Source of the DNA: Euryarchaeota archaeon UBA558
Lineage (GTDB): Archaea; Thermoplasmatota; Poseidoniia; Poseidoniales; Thalassarchaeaceae
DNA: 21,530 bases
Direction of reading: 5' to 3'
NCBI GenBank assembly: GCA_002507175.1
Contig: DAZE01000007.1
Location: 1-21,530, forward strand
Shown here: piece after piece, positions 1-8,266 of the stretch
Position numbering within the stretch: the stretch's first letter is position 1
Layout: the number at the start of each line of letters is the position of its first letter
Notes under the pieces: model-generated
Told to the model about the DNA's origin: nothing
The model's database searches: none
What the model saw: the letters and a program-made list of their open reading frames with translations, nothing else
Made by a program: the position numbers and the translations under genes

Positions 1-1
1 C

Positions 2-76
2 GCCACTGTGGCTTAGGGGTATAGCGTCGCCTTGGTAAGGCGAAGGTCGGGGGTTCAATTCCCCCCAGTGGCTCCA
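2..76 (+). tRNA. tRNA-Thr (anticodon GGT)
   Basis: This is a complete cloverleaf. The 7-bp acceptor stem pairs 2-8 with 66-72, the anticodon stem pairs 27-31 with 39-43, and the T stem of five G-C pairs joins 49-53 to 61-65 around a TTCAATT loop. The anticodon loop at 32-38 carries GGT at 34-36, which reads the threonine codons ACC and ACU. Position 73 is T, which fits the U73 discriminator usual for archaeal tRNA-Thr, and CCA is encoded at 74-76. The D stem is short (three pairs, 11-13 with 23-25). There is no intron in the anticodon loop. A short T run at 79-82 could serve transcription termination. The promoter lies outside the window. Confidence 0.96.
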
Positions 77-130
77 AGTTTTGACCTCTACATTCGCAGA
101 ATTGATAATCCTACCACTCCTCTTGTGTCC

Positions 131-3100
131 ATGTATCGTACGAATGCCAGACGAGCCCTCCTAATGACGGCGCTGATGCTCCTCCTTCCTTCAACGCAAG
201 CTAATGTATCAGAATGGAGGGGTCCAGATGCTATCAATCCGGCTGACGGAGGATCAGAATTCACTGCTTTTCGAGTTCCAACTAACGCTACAATCTTGGA
301 TAGCTGGGTAGAAATATCAAATGACGAAATGGCACAGTCAACCGAGTACCTAACTTCCTGGTCAGTTGAAGATGGGCTAGATCAAGGAACCAGGAGTGGA
401 ACTTCGTTTAATTCGCAAGGCGAGCTTATCCTCAGTGATGATTTTTCAGTTTCAATCGTAGAGGATTTCGACGATGGGGATTACACAATTGAGATGCCCT
501 CGGGGTACTATCAATCTCCAGGTGTTTTGAGTGTATACAATATAGATCAAACAACGTCTAGCCAAGCATGCGGGAATCTTTCCTCGGTGGTGATCTCCTA
601 TGGTCATGACATTGATCTTGATGGGGATTTGGACCCGCAAGAGATAGAGACAACCTCGGAATATTGCCCTTCCTCGGGCATGGACACCAGCATAACTTCT
701 CTAGCGATAACCTCCCCAGGGGCAGGCTATGCCGATGGGAACCTCTCAGCAACGGGCGGCGATGGAAGCGGCTTCAGCGGAACCTACTTGTCCGGAAGGG
801 AAATTGAATCAGTATCATTGATTGACGGCGGTTTCGGATATTCAAATGGAACGGTGTTTAATGTCGATTGCGGAAGAGACTGCACAGGATCAGGGGCGAA
901 TATTACAGTAACTTCGATCGACAGCTCGGGTTCAATCACTGGCATATCTTTGACAGATCAGGGGGAGAATTACACCACTGAGCATGATCTAGACTTGGTC
1001 AACACAGGTATCTCGGGTAGAAACGCAGAAATTTCTTTGTCGCTGAGTGATACCGGCCATCTTGCAGTAGTAGAGATCACCTCAATGGGCTCGGGTTACA
1101 CCTCTACACCCACGATAGTCACAGACGGTACAGGAACTGGGGGGGTGATTAACCCGGGCTTGGGGGGTTTCTTCAACTGGCTCGCTGTAGATCGACCTGA
1201 CACAGCAGAGGCCTCAGTTTGTGCTGAAGGGGGGGATGTCATAGACCTCGGTCAAGACTTAGATAACAATGGGGAGTTGTCAGACACAGAAATTACACAG
1301 AACCTTACTCTTTGCAATAATCCAGACATCAGTTACTGGTCGCCTGTAATGGCTGAAAACATGGCTGGCACGGTTTACCTGAATCAAAGGAACCTTTCCC
1401 ATGGCGTGGTGCCTGCTCGTGCATCAGAAGGCAAAGTCATGGCAGCAACATTCCCGGGTGCTCCGGTCCCAGCGGGGACAGATACTTCCCTGATACTGCC
1501 ATCGCTGGAGGTTCCTTCAGAGAATCTCCAGGTAGGTTATTTTCTGTCCTTTGAGCACTGGTATCACGTCGACAGCACTTCCTCAGGAGGGGGCGATGGC
1601 GCCTGGTTAGAGTACAGGCTGATGGAAGGAAGTTGGGGAAATTGGACCTACATAGAGCCTTCATCAGGTTATCCAAGCACATTGGCTGCGGATGGCCCGG
1701 AAGTCATGGGACAACCTCCAGGAGCCCTCCCAGTATTTGCCTCAGAAATCCACAGCGGTTGGACAGCAGATAACATTGACTTGACGACCATACCTGGAAT
1801 CGACGAGGCGGAAAGGATTCAATTCAAATTTAGGCTTTGGACACATCCATCTTCACAGAATCTTAGGCCAGGATGGTTTTTGGACAATATTTCCTACGTG
1901 AATGTCGGTGGGGTCGACGGAGGGTGGCTTCACGGTTGCCAATCGGCGCCCGGGACAACATGCCAATACTCGACCAGCGCCTATGGAGCTCTCCAAACTC
2001 AAATTAACACAGTTGGTACCACTACGTCCAGTAAACTGAGGGTGAATCTTGAATATGACTTAGAGGGGACCTTTTATGACAACTTTTGTGTCGAAATGTC
2101 CAATAATAACCTGACTTGGTTGGATATATCGTCAACAAATACCGGTACAACACAAAGTTGCTCATCTCGGTCAGGGTCAATTCCAGGAACTACAGGCGAT
2201 CAAAGTGGCGGAATAGTTGTTCAAGAATACGACATACCGTCACAGTTCCTGAATCAAGCAAACGTTTTCCTGAGGATCATAGTGGATACAGACGGCTCCA
2301 TAAATTACGGATCCCCACAGGACAATTTCGAAGGAGTCTTCGTGACGGACGTTTCTTTGGTGACTCCCGGGGTTTCCGTACACTGGTCCGATGATTTAGG
2401 CTCACCAACGACCTTTACACATTATGCCGAGACACCCCCACAATCCTCCATAACGGGATATGATGATTGGGGTCACATACAGCTTTTCGGAGGCAGTATT
2501 GATCGAACACTTGGCTTTGAGAACTCATTTGCAACTCCACCAGATACCGAACACGTTTCTGGTTGGAGCCAATCTGGAAGCACTGGCTCAATTGCATGGG
2601 AATACGGATTTCCAGATCCCTCATTGACACTTTCGGAACCCAATAGCTTCCCATACCTGTACGGGACGGGGCTAACCGGCGGATATCTCGACAACAGGGA
2701 CGCTTACTTACAATCTCCACAGTATGATATTCCATCCTCGGGCGCCACACTCCAATTTGCGAAATGGGCTTGCATGGACTCCATTGACATGGACGGGGCG
2801 GTTTTGCAATACAAGGTAAACAACGGGGGATGGCAATTTTTCCAACCTTCAATACCGAATTGGTATGACGGAACTAAGACCACCTTTTGGGGGACAAACC
2901 CATGGGGGAATAATGAGATTTGGATAAATGATGATTGTGGATCAGATTCCATGTCAATGAGGGAGGCCCCATTGGATCAATGGAGCGGGGAATCGATGAC
3001 TTTCCGGTTCTGGTTCAAGTCCGATACTTGTTGCCAATATTCAAGTGATGACTTCGAAGGGTTTTACGTTGATGACTTTGGAATACTCATTCCGAATTAC

Positions 3101-6100
3101 AGTTCTAATGGGTCATGGCTCAGCCCAACACTGGACATCACGAATCATGACATATTCAACATTGGATATTTGGACATAGATGCGGAAATACCAGAAGGAA
3201 CTCGTGTATTGGCGAGCGTCATTGACTCAAACACCATGACTTACGTAAATGGCTATCAAATGATGCCTCTGCCAATCTCACTTGCTGGATTGGACTACCA
3301 GCTTACCCCATCTGTAAACATCCAACTTCACCTGGAAACCACAAACTCTAGCTTGACCCCCGCTATCAAAACAGTAATGTTAGACGGCCTTAGGACGCTT
3401 TCTGGAGAATCTGGAGTAGGGAATGGATGGCATTTCAGTCCAAGTGTCGCTGTCGAGAACGGAAACATAGTAACCCAAGGCACCGCGGGCAGCATACACT
3501 CAGATTACATAACATCCTCAAGACCGATCAAAGCTGTTTCGATATCCGGGGATTATGCAGACGTTTCAATAAGATTCGAGGATGCTAACGGCCAAACGCT
3601 AGGGCCACAATATTCTACGGGCGGAGTTGTTGAGTTCCCATGGGCCCAACCTGGCTACAAGGCCATCATTTCGCTAGCTCCAACGGGAAGCATCAGTCAG
3701 TTGAACATATCCGCGAAGTTTGCTGAACCGGCTCGCTCTCCATCGGTCGATCTTGGTTCAAATGGAGAACACGACTGGTCATTTCCATTCGGGTCAGACT
3801 ACGGACACCTGGGTTGGCAATCGTTATTGTTCGATGGAGCTCAGGAACGTAGTAGAACCTTCGATCTTAGCCCCGGTTCGACCTCAAGAATGTCAGTTTT
3901 GATTCCAGCAGGTTCATCCACCGTTCCAAACGTCGACGCAACGTCGTGGCTCGGATCAGGATTCTTGTCCATATCTCCAGCAAGCCTAGAATCTCTTACA
4001 TCACCGGTCACTGTCTCCATAGGACCCGCATCTATGACCACATCTAATTCCGATGTTGGTCCGGATTACTTACACCTATCAGGCCAAATGATCTCTGCAG
4101 CCAATGCCCTTCAACCCACGATCACCGACTCGATAAATGGGCGCGAGTGGAAGGAAGTGGTTTTCGAAATCTCATCTACGGAGGCTCAAACCATCTCGAT
4201 AGCAACCCTGGGCCTCTCGTATTACCTAAGAGAGAACGTCTCCACGCTACAAGAAGTCGTGACCGCCTCGGTATCCGAAATCCAATCAGACTCCAGTAAT
4301 ACCGATATCCCTGTTACGGTCTTATCAGATGTTGGCATGCTCTCAATAGACGGGGGGGCTTACTATGACTACATTACCACAAATTATCCATTCACCCCGC
4401 CAAACACGTTTGCACCAAGGGAAGAAACCTACAAGATCACGACGGAACACAGTCATCTCTTCGATAACAGTCAAATCTCATCAATACGACTAACAGGACA
4501 AACAAACGACGGTTTGGTGGCAATCTATACCGCGACATCAAACAATGGGGAATGGGACGATTCTTCAACCACGGTTTTCCAAGAATCGGGAGACGTCTTG
4601 CCCGGGATCTACATGACGGCTGAGGAATCATCTGTGCAAGTTGTGACATATCCCGATGGCAAAGAAACAATTAGGGTAAATTGGTCAATCGGAGCTTCTT
4701 GGGGTCCAGACGACCTATCAAGGATAACATGGAGGTCAAGTGCAATAGATAATGACGGCAATACTCGATGGAGTGCAGAATCATCAAGTGGGGTGGGTGG
4801 AAGATCTGCATACGAAAATGATCTGGAGATTTCCTCATTCTCCGTGAGCAACCACCTAGGAAACCTTGTTTCTGATCAGCTCTCTTCGATGTACCCCTTC
4901 CCAGTAGATCCGGGAAACAACCTTTTCATTGAGGGAGAGGTCAAATTCGAGGGCACCTCAGGATTACGGCCCGATCCTCAAGACTTTAGGGTATCCGTGA
5001 ATATTTCAGGTGTAAATGTGGCCTTGACATCTGGCGAAGAGGGTAGTTTCTATGGAGAGGTTACAATACCCCCTGGTACGAGTTCGATTTCATTGACACC
5101 CATCATTGACGATGTGGGCCCTGTCGGACAAGTTCTGGGCGGCCAAGACGCCACTTCTGTGCCTCCGGTGATCGACGCGACGGTGGATCTCGAACCCCCT
5201 GTCGCAGGGCCGATTCAAATTCTAACACCATTAGGATTCCAGAGTGCGGCTGGGAAAATAGTAGATCCTGACACGCCCTTATCAGTTTATGTTACAGTAT
5301 CCGATTCAGATGCCAGAGCACGGGATGCCACACTACGTTTTTGGCGGGCAGTTATGGATGATTCCAATCAAGACGGAATTCCCGACCCTTCCGAATATGG
5401 ATCAATCACAATGCCCCTCTCCATAGGATTCCCGGGGGAAGAGCAACTCAATTTTTACAACATAGACATATCTGGAGTTCCATACAATAGCCCCGTTTAC
5501 CTATACATAGAGGGGACTGACTGGTCAGGTAAAACCTACCAGTCTGGTGGCACAGGCGGCGGCCCAGGGGCAAATAACGCATGGGCTACAGTAATCGTCG
5601 CAGAAGATGTGGAGACTCAGATAGTCACTTCAGGCTACTCACTCGACCGTGAGGAGGGATACCTGGTACCAGGAATGACACACACCTTCAACATGGTAAT
5701 CGACGAACCCAACGGTATAATGACTCTCGATGGCATCGATCTTATGTTGTGCGACGATGGGCCAACAGGACTCGGAAAGATGCACTGGAACCCCGCAGAA
5801 ATGATACTATCTACCCCTGCAGATTCCCATGTAGACCTTGTTGAGGCTCGCTCCGTGCCAGGGCAATCCGACGCCCTCGTGGAGATACAACTTGACTTTG
5901 TCCTGGATTGGGACTTCCCCTGGGCCGCTGGAGACTCCCCGTGCAGCCCTAGGGTTCGAATCATAGATGACATGGTTGTAATCGCAGAGTCCACCCTGCT
6001 TTCCCAACTATCCTGGGAACTCGACAACCAACTGGAGGCAATCCCACTGTCAGCACAAGACCTTACACTCCCGATTGGGGAGAGCGACGATACAGGAATT

Positions 6101-7303
6101 TATCTTATGAGTGGTGACACCTTCAAGGTAAATGGTACGCTAGTCCACTCAGGTTCCGGCACTCCTTTCACACCAAGCACACTAGGAACAATGGTTGATG
6201 TCTCATTTGTGTATGGCTCTACTCGGGTAAGCACCCAGGCAACAGTTGGAGACGCAGGCTCTTGGGATGTCGAACTATCCCTCCCGGACAGACCGCCGGT
6301 TTATCCTATAATGGATATTACCACCACGATAATTGACTTGCCTGGCTCCAGCGGGGCAATTGACAACAATGACATCTCCATAAACGTAGATTCCGCACCA
6401 CCCACGATATTATTTGATCAGACCGCATACCCCGACAGTTCACTCTCCGTCGAGGAATCCGATTTACTAAATAGAGTCAAGGTGACTCTTCAGATAAATG
6501 ATGCAGTAGGCATGCAGAGTGGAGATTTACAAGTTGCCTGGGTTTTCAAGAGAGGTGGAAGCGTAATCAGCCCAATTAGTTTAGGCACTCTGCCCCTGGT
6601 CACAGACCAGACTCAGTTGGACATATACAACGGAGAGCTAGACATGACACAATCGCTGACAACCAAATTGATAGACGGCGACTATGTAGAATTCTGGGTG
6701 GTTTCCACGGATCGAGCGGGAAACCCGGTGAACGGCCTAGGTAGCGAGTCCCTGCCCAAAAGAGTAGACATTAGAATAATGGAGTTCCTGCCGATTTTGA
6801 CGAATACCGTTTTCGAGCCAACAGACACACCGATCCCCGGTCAAAGAATCACGATGAAGACCTTCTGGTCTAATCTTGGAAAGAGGGAAGGCACGCTATC
6901 GCTCAAACTATGGGAGAGCAAAGGTGGAGAAGAGTGGACTCAATCCCCCCCTTCAGATAATGTTGAGGTCTCTTTAGACGCAAGTGAAACAAGCTTAGTC
7001 GTTGAGTTCGTGTATGAACCAACCATGCCTGGTGTTCCCGTTCTTTATGTGATCGATGCTGACAACTTTGAGAATCTGGCCTACCCGGTAGACGGAATGA
7101 TAGTATCGTCCGCAGATGTTGACAGCGTGTCCTCTGGTGACTCTTTACTCGCCTACACTATGATAGCATCTATTGCCGTGATCACCATCCTAGTTGGCGG
7201 CTACATGGTCAGCACTGCATCGAGCAGAGTGGAAGAAGAATACTACGACGATGACTATGAGGACTACGATGAGGAAAACGAAGATGGAGATTATACGGAG
7301 TAG
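131..7303 (+). CDS. giant secreted, membrane-anchored multidomain surface protein
   Basis: The protein has about 2,390 residues. The ATG at 131 is chosen because it opens a signal peptide (basic MYRTNARRA, hydrophobic core, likely cleavage after STQA, residue 24); an in-frame upstream extension would run into the tRNA. Domains in order: a Cys-bounded module with a DxDxDGxLDPxE motif (about 145-180), resembling the family I remember as DUF7151; four GxGY-type repeats (about 190-338); a second Cys-bounded module (about 361-396); and at least three MAM or immune-inhibitor-A-like beta-sandwich regions (about 469-595, 635-745 and 872-988) with aromatic cores and acidic FLDN, FEGV and FEGF segments. 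Long Ig-like and beta-rich regions follow, including a DDSNQDGIPDPSE calcium-type loop near 1745 and a CARDB-like domain near 2221-2315. A single transmembrane helix (about 2340-2364) and a 24-residue acidic tail end it. The role is inferred as cell-surface binding, adhesion or polymer capture; no catalytic motif was recognised. Confidence 0.9.
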   Translation: MYRTNARRALLMTALMLLLPSTQANVSEWRGPDAINPADGGSEFTAFRVPTNATILDSWVEISNDEMAQSTEYLTSWSVEDGLDQGTRSGTSFNSQGELILSDDFSVSIVEDFDDGDYTIEMPSGYYQSPGVLSVYNIDQTTSSQACGNLSSVVISYGHDIDLDGDLDPQEIETTSEYCPSSGMDTSITSLAITSPGAGYADGNLSATGGDGSGFSGTYLSGREIESVSLIDGGFGYSNGTVFNVDCGRDCTGSGANITVTSIDSSGSITGISLTDQGENYTTEHDLDLVNTGISGRNAEISLSLSDTGHLAVVEITSMGSGYTSTPTIVTDGTGTGGVINPGLGGFFNWLAVDRPDTAEASVCAEGGDVIDLGQDLDNNGELSDTEITQNLTLCNNPDISYWSPVMAENMAGTVYLNQRNLSHGVVPARASEGKVMAATFPGAPVPAGTDTSLILPSLEVPSENLQVGYFLSFEHWYHVDSTSSGGGDGAWLEYRLMEGSWGNWTYIEPSSGYPSTLAADGPEVMGQPPGALPVFASEIHSGWTADNIDLTTIPGIDEAERIQFKFRLWTHPSSQNLRPGWFLDNISYVNVGGVDGGWLHGCQSAPGTTCQYSTSAYGALQTQINTVGTTTSSKLRVNLEYDLEGTFYDNFCVEMSNNNLTWLDISSTNTGTTQSCSSRSGSIPGTTGDQSGGIVVQEYDIPSQFLNQANVFLRIIVDTDGSINYGSPQDNFEGVFVTDVSLVTPGVSVHWSDDLGSPTTFTHYAETPPQSSITGYDDWGHIQLFGGSIDRTLGFENSFATPPDTEHVSGWSQSGSTGSIAWEYGFPDPSLTLSEPNSFPYLYGTGLTGGYLDNRDAYLQSPQYDIPSSGATLQFAKWACMDSIDMDGAVLQYKVNNGGWQFFQPSIPNWYDGTKTTFWGTNPWGNNEIWINDDCGSDSMSMREAPLDQWSGESMTFRFWFKSDTCCQYSSDDFEGFYVDDFGILIPNYSSNGSWLSPTLDITNHDIFNIGYLDIDAEIPEGTRVLASVIDSNTMTYVNGYQMMPLPISLAGLDYQLTPSVNIQLHLETTNSSLTPAIKTVMLDGLRTLSGESGVGNGWHFSPSVAVENGNIVTQGTAGSIHSDYITSSRPIKAVSISGDYADVSIRFEDANGQTLGPQYSTGGVVEFPWAQPGYKAIISLAPTGSISQLNISAKFAEPARSPSVDLGSNGEHDWSFPFGSDYGHLGWQSLLFDGAQERSRTFDLSPGSTSRMSVLIPAGSSTVPNVDATSWLGSGFLSISPASLESLTSPVTVSIGPASMTTSNSDVGPDYLHLSGQMISAANALQPTITDSINGREWKEVVFEISSTEAQTISIATLGLSYYLRENVSTLQEVVTASVSEIQSDSSNTDIPVTVLSDVGMLSIDGGAYYDYITTNYPFTPPNTFAPREETYKITTEHSHLFDNSQISSIRLTGQTNDGLVAIYTATSNNGEWDDSSTTVFQESGDVLPGIYMTAEESSVQVVTYPDGKETIRVNWSIGASWGPDDLSRITWRSSAIDNDGNTRWSAESSSGVGGRSAYENDLEISSFSVSNHLGNLVSDQLSSMYPFPVDPGNNLFIEGEVKFEGTSGLRPDPQDFRVSVNISGVNVALTSGEEGSFYGEVTIPPGTSSISLTPIIDDVGPVGQVLGGQDATSVPPVIDATVDLEPPVAGPIQILTPLGFQSAAGKIVDPDTPLSVYVTVSDSDARARDATLRFWRAVMDDSNQDGIPDPSEYGSITMPLSIGFPGEEQLNFYNIDISGVPYNSPVYLYIEGTDWSGKTYQSGGTGGGPGANNAWATVIVAEDVETQIVTSGYSLDREEGYLVPGMTHTFNMVIDEPNGIMTLDGIDLMLCDDGPTGLGKMHWNPAEMILSTPADSHVDLVEARSVPGQSDALVEIQLDFVLDWDFPWAAGDSPCSPRVRIIDDMVVIAESTLLSQLSWELDNQLEAIPLSAQDLTLPIGESDDTGIYLMSGDTFKVNGTLVHSGSGTPFTPSTLGTMVDVSFVYGSTRVSTQATVGDAGSWDVELSLPDRPPVYPIMDITTTIIDLPGSSGAIDNNDISINVDSAPPTILFDQTAYPDSSLSVEESDLLNRVKVTLQINDAVGMQSGDLQVAWVFKRGGSVISPISLGTLPLVTDQTQLDIYNGELDMTQSLTTKLIDGDYVEFWVVSTDRAGNPVNGLGSESLPKRVDIRIMEFLPILTNTVFEPTDTPIPGQRITMKTFWSNLGKREGTLSLKLWESKGGEEWTQSPPSDNVEVSLDASETSLVVEFVYEPTMPGVPVLYVIDADNFENLAYPVDGMIVSSADVDSVSSGDSLLAYTMIASIAVITILVGGYMVSTASSRVEEEYYDDDYEDYDEENEDGDYTE
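696..1145 (+). repeat. GxGY-type tandem protein repeats in the surface protein
   Basis: Four degenerate units share the pattern hydrophobic-x-hydrophobic-x-x-x-G-x-G-Y followed by T/S/G-rich sequence: SPGAGYADG, DGGFGYSNG, DQGENYTTE and SMGSGYTST. Units two to four are preceded by a short strand of the type I-x-S/G-V/I-S-L. Glycine-rich spacers such as TGGDGSGF and CTGSGAN lie between them. This style occurs in marine phage tail-like and surface proteins, usually as a beta-solenoid or beta-sandwich stalk. The repeat is seen only at protein level; the DNA of the units is diverged. Confidence 0.65.
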
Positions 7304-7381
7304 CATTAGGATCTGCCCATGCTCCTGCGGGAACCATAGAGGGCCTGAAAACCTCTGTCCCTCCAGAACTTCCAAGGGCTT

Positions 7382-7390
7382 GTTTATAGT
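7382..7390 (+). promoter_or_regulatory. possible TATA box for the 50-aa gene
   Basis: The sequence GTTTATAGT is the only TATA-like stretch in the gap between the giant surface gene and the small gene at 7443. It lies 54-60 nt upstream of that ATG, which would allow a leader of about 30 nt at the usual archaeal TATA-to-start spacing. The rest of the gap 7304-7442 holds no recognisable gene. A weak GAGGG/CCCTC stem near 7338-7362 is not followed by a T run. Confidence 0.3.
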
Positions 7391-7442
7391 CTATTAGCCG
7401 TGGAGGGCTAAGTGGAACGAACTCGTTCTAGATGGGATATGG

Positions 7443-7595
7443 ATGGAAGAAGTAGTTGAATTGAAGAAAGAGATAGACGACTTGCGTACGTTGGTGCACA
7501 CTCTCCTCACAGTGATAATGGAAGAGTCTGACGGCTCTGATCAGGCACTTAAGCCGACGGGTGTTGAAGGAATTCCACGTGGATACTCTATGTAA
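7443..7595 (+). CDS. 50-residue coiled-coil protein of unknown function
   Basis: This is a short frame with an ATG start and TAA stop. The product begins MEEVVELKKEIDDLRTL and continues as an amphipathic helix to about residue 28 (leucine, valine and isoleucine at heptad-like spacing, charged residues between). The tail is polar and ends IPRGYSM. An upstream in-frame stop at 7395-7397 with no ATG, GTG or TTG between supports the start. The alternating charge and heptads argue for a translated helix rather than chance. The stop codon ends exactly one base before the convergent glycosylase gene, which is consistent with selection on both ends. The family is not recognised. A small oligomerising helix, or a partner of a larger complex, is possible. 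I rate it as probably real because of its composition and fit in the gene layout. Confidence 0.65.
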   Translation: MEEVVELKKEIDDLRTLVHTLLTVIMEESDGSDQALKPTGVEGIPRGYSM

Positions 7596-8219
7596 TCAAT
7601 AGTTGACTGGCTCAGGGTCTATGGTCCTCCAGAGGTACCATGTCGCCACAGTCCGAAACGGACGCCATGGTTCGGCTATTTTTTTGACCTCCTCCAGTGG
7701 GAGCCTTTTTCCATCAGAATAGTTGTTCTCCACGGCCCTGAGGAGCCCAATATCCCCTACTGGCAAGACGTCTCGAAATCCAAGTGAAAAAATCATGACC
7801 ATGTCCACTGTCCATGGTCCGACGCCTCTAATCGGGAGCAATCTGTCGATAACCTCAGACTCCTCCAAGGATCGCCAATCTACATCTAGGAAACCGTCTT
7901 CCCACATCTTCGCTATACCCAGTATATACTCTGCTTTCCTCAAGGAAAGACCACAACCTCGTAGGCCCATTACATTACTTTGGTTTATTTTATCTGGGCT
8001 CACCTCACCAAGGAGTTCAACCATCCTCCTCCACGTCGCGTCTGCAGCCTGTACGGATATTTGTTGCCCTACAACAGACTTGATCAGTGTGTGAACGACG
8101 TTACCATGCGGATTAAGATAGGGTTTTGGGTATTTTTGAATTATTTGAGAAAGGATAGGGTCTCGCCCTGAGATATGAGCTACCGCCTCGCCCCAGTAAT
8201 CTGTGTAGCCCATGTTCAT
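7596..8219 (-). CDS. alkA: DNA-3-methyladenine glycosylase II, AlkA/HhH-GPD family
   Basis: This monofunctional base-excision-repair glycosylase removes alkylated purines such as 3-methyladenine from DNA. With the chosen ATG the protein has 207 residues. The N-terminal helix region carries the VVGQQISVQAA segment (about 49-59) typical of the family. The helix-hairpin-helix is RLLPIRGVGPWTVDMVM (about 126-142), followed by the catalytic aspartate D156 in VLPVGDIGLL. The C-terminal PWRPFRTVATWYLWR matches the conserved P-x-R-x-x-A-x-W-Y-x-W-R ending. No AlkA N-terminal TBP-like domain is present, so it is the compact archaeal/Mag1-like form. A longer upstream frame to 8306 would cross the divergent promoter and overlap the next gene, so it is rejected. 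An ATG at 8213 (MGYTDY) is an alternative start. It ends immediately next to the convergent small gene at 7595. Confidence 0.93.
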   Translation of the reverse strand: MNMGYTDYWGEAVAHISGRDPILSQIIQKYPKPYLNPHGNVVHTLIKSVVGQQISVQAADATWRRMVELLGEVSPDKINQSNVMGLRGCGLSLRKAEYILGIAKMWEDGFLDVDWRSLEESEVIDRLLPIRGVGPWTVDMVMIFSLGFRDVLPVGDIGLLRAVENNYSDGKRLPLEEVKKIAEPWRPFRTVATWYLWRTIDPEPVNY

Positions 8220-8237
8220 TGGAATTGGTGGGGAGGT

Positions 8238-8249
8238 TTCAATATGGGG
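8238..8249. promoter_or_regulatory. putative shared divergent promoter element
   Basis: The 47-bp region between the glycosylase start (8219) and the start at 8267 contains one AT-rich core, TTTCAATATG on the plus strand and CATATTGAAA on the minus strand. The core AATATG/CATATT lies about 21-27 nt upstream of both start codons. That is the distance expected of an archaeal TATA box for leaderless transcripts in both directions. This is inference from spacing only. Confidence 0.35.
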
Positions 8250-8266
8250 GGTATTCACGGAGGAGT

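Noticed and set aside
32..130. Upstream in-frame extension of the giant surface protein
   Set aside because: It starts inside the tRNA-Thr gene and places unrelated arginine-rich sequence ahead of a clear signal peptide that begins at 131.
7338..7362. GAGGG...CCCTC hairpin as a terminator after the giant gene
   Set aside because: The stem is only 5 bp with a long loop and no following T run.
7190..7375. Minus-strand frame with a Val/Ile/Phe-rich stretch that looks like a membrane helix
   Set aside because: The hydrophobic run is the reverse complement of the Asp/Glu/Tyr codons of the surface protein tail; it is an antisense artefact.
7194..7397. Plus-strand frame ending in a Cys-rich CPCSCGNHRGPENLC segment resembling a zinc knuckle
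   Set aside because: It overlaps the acidic tail of the surface gene in another frame and has no start of its own after 7303; the upstream part is low-complexity Thr/Met/Arg-rich sequence that merely mirrors the GAC/GAT/GAG codons.
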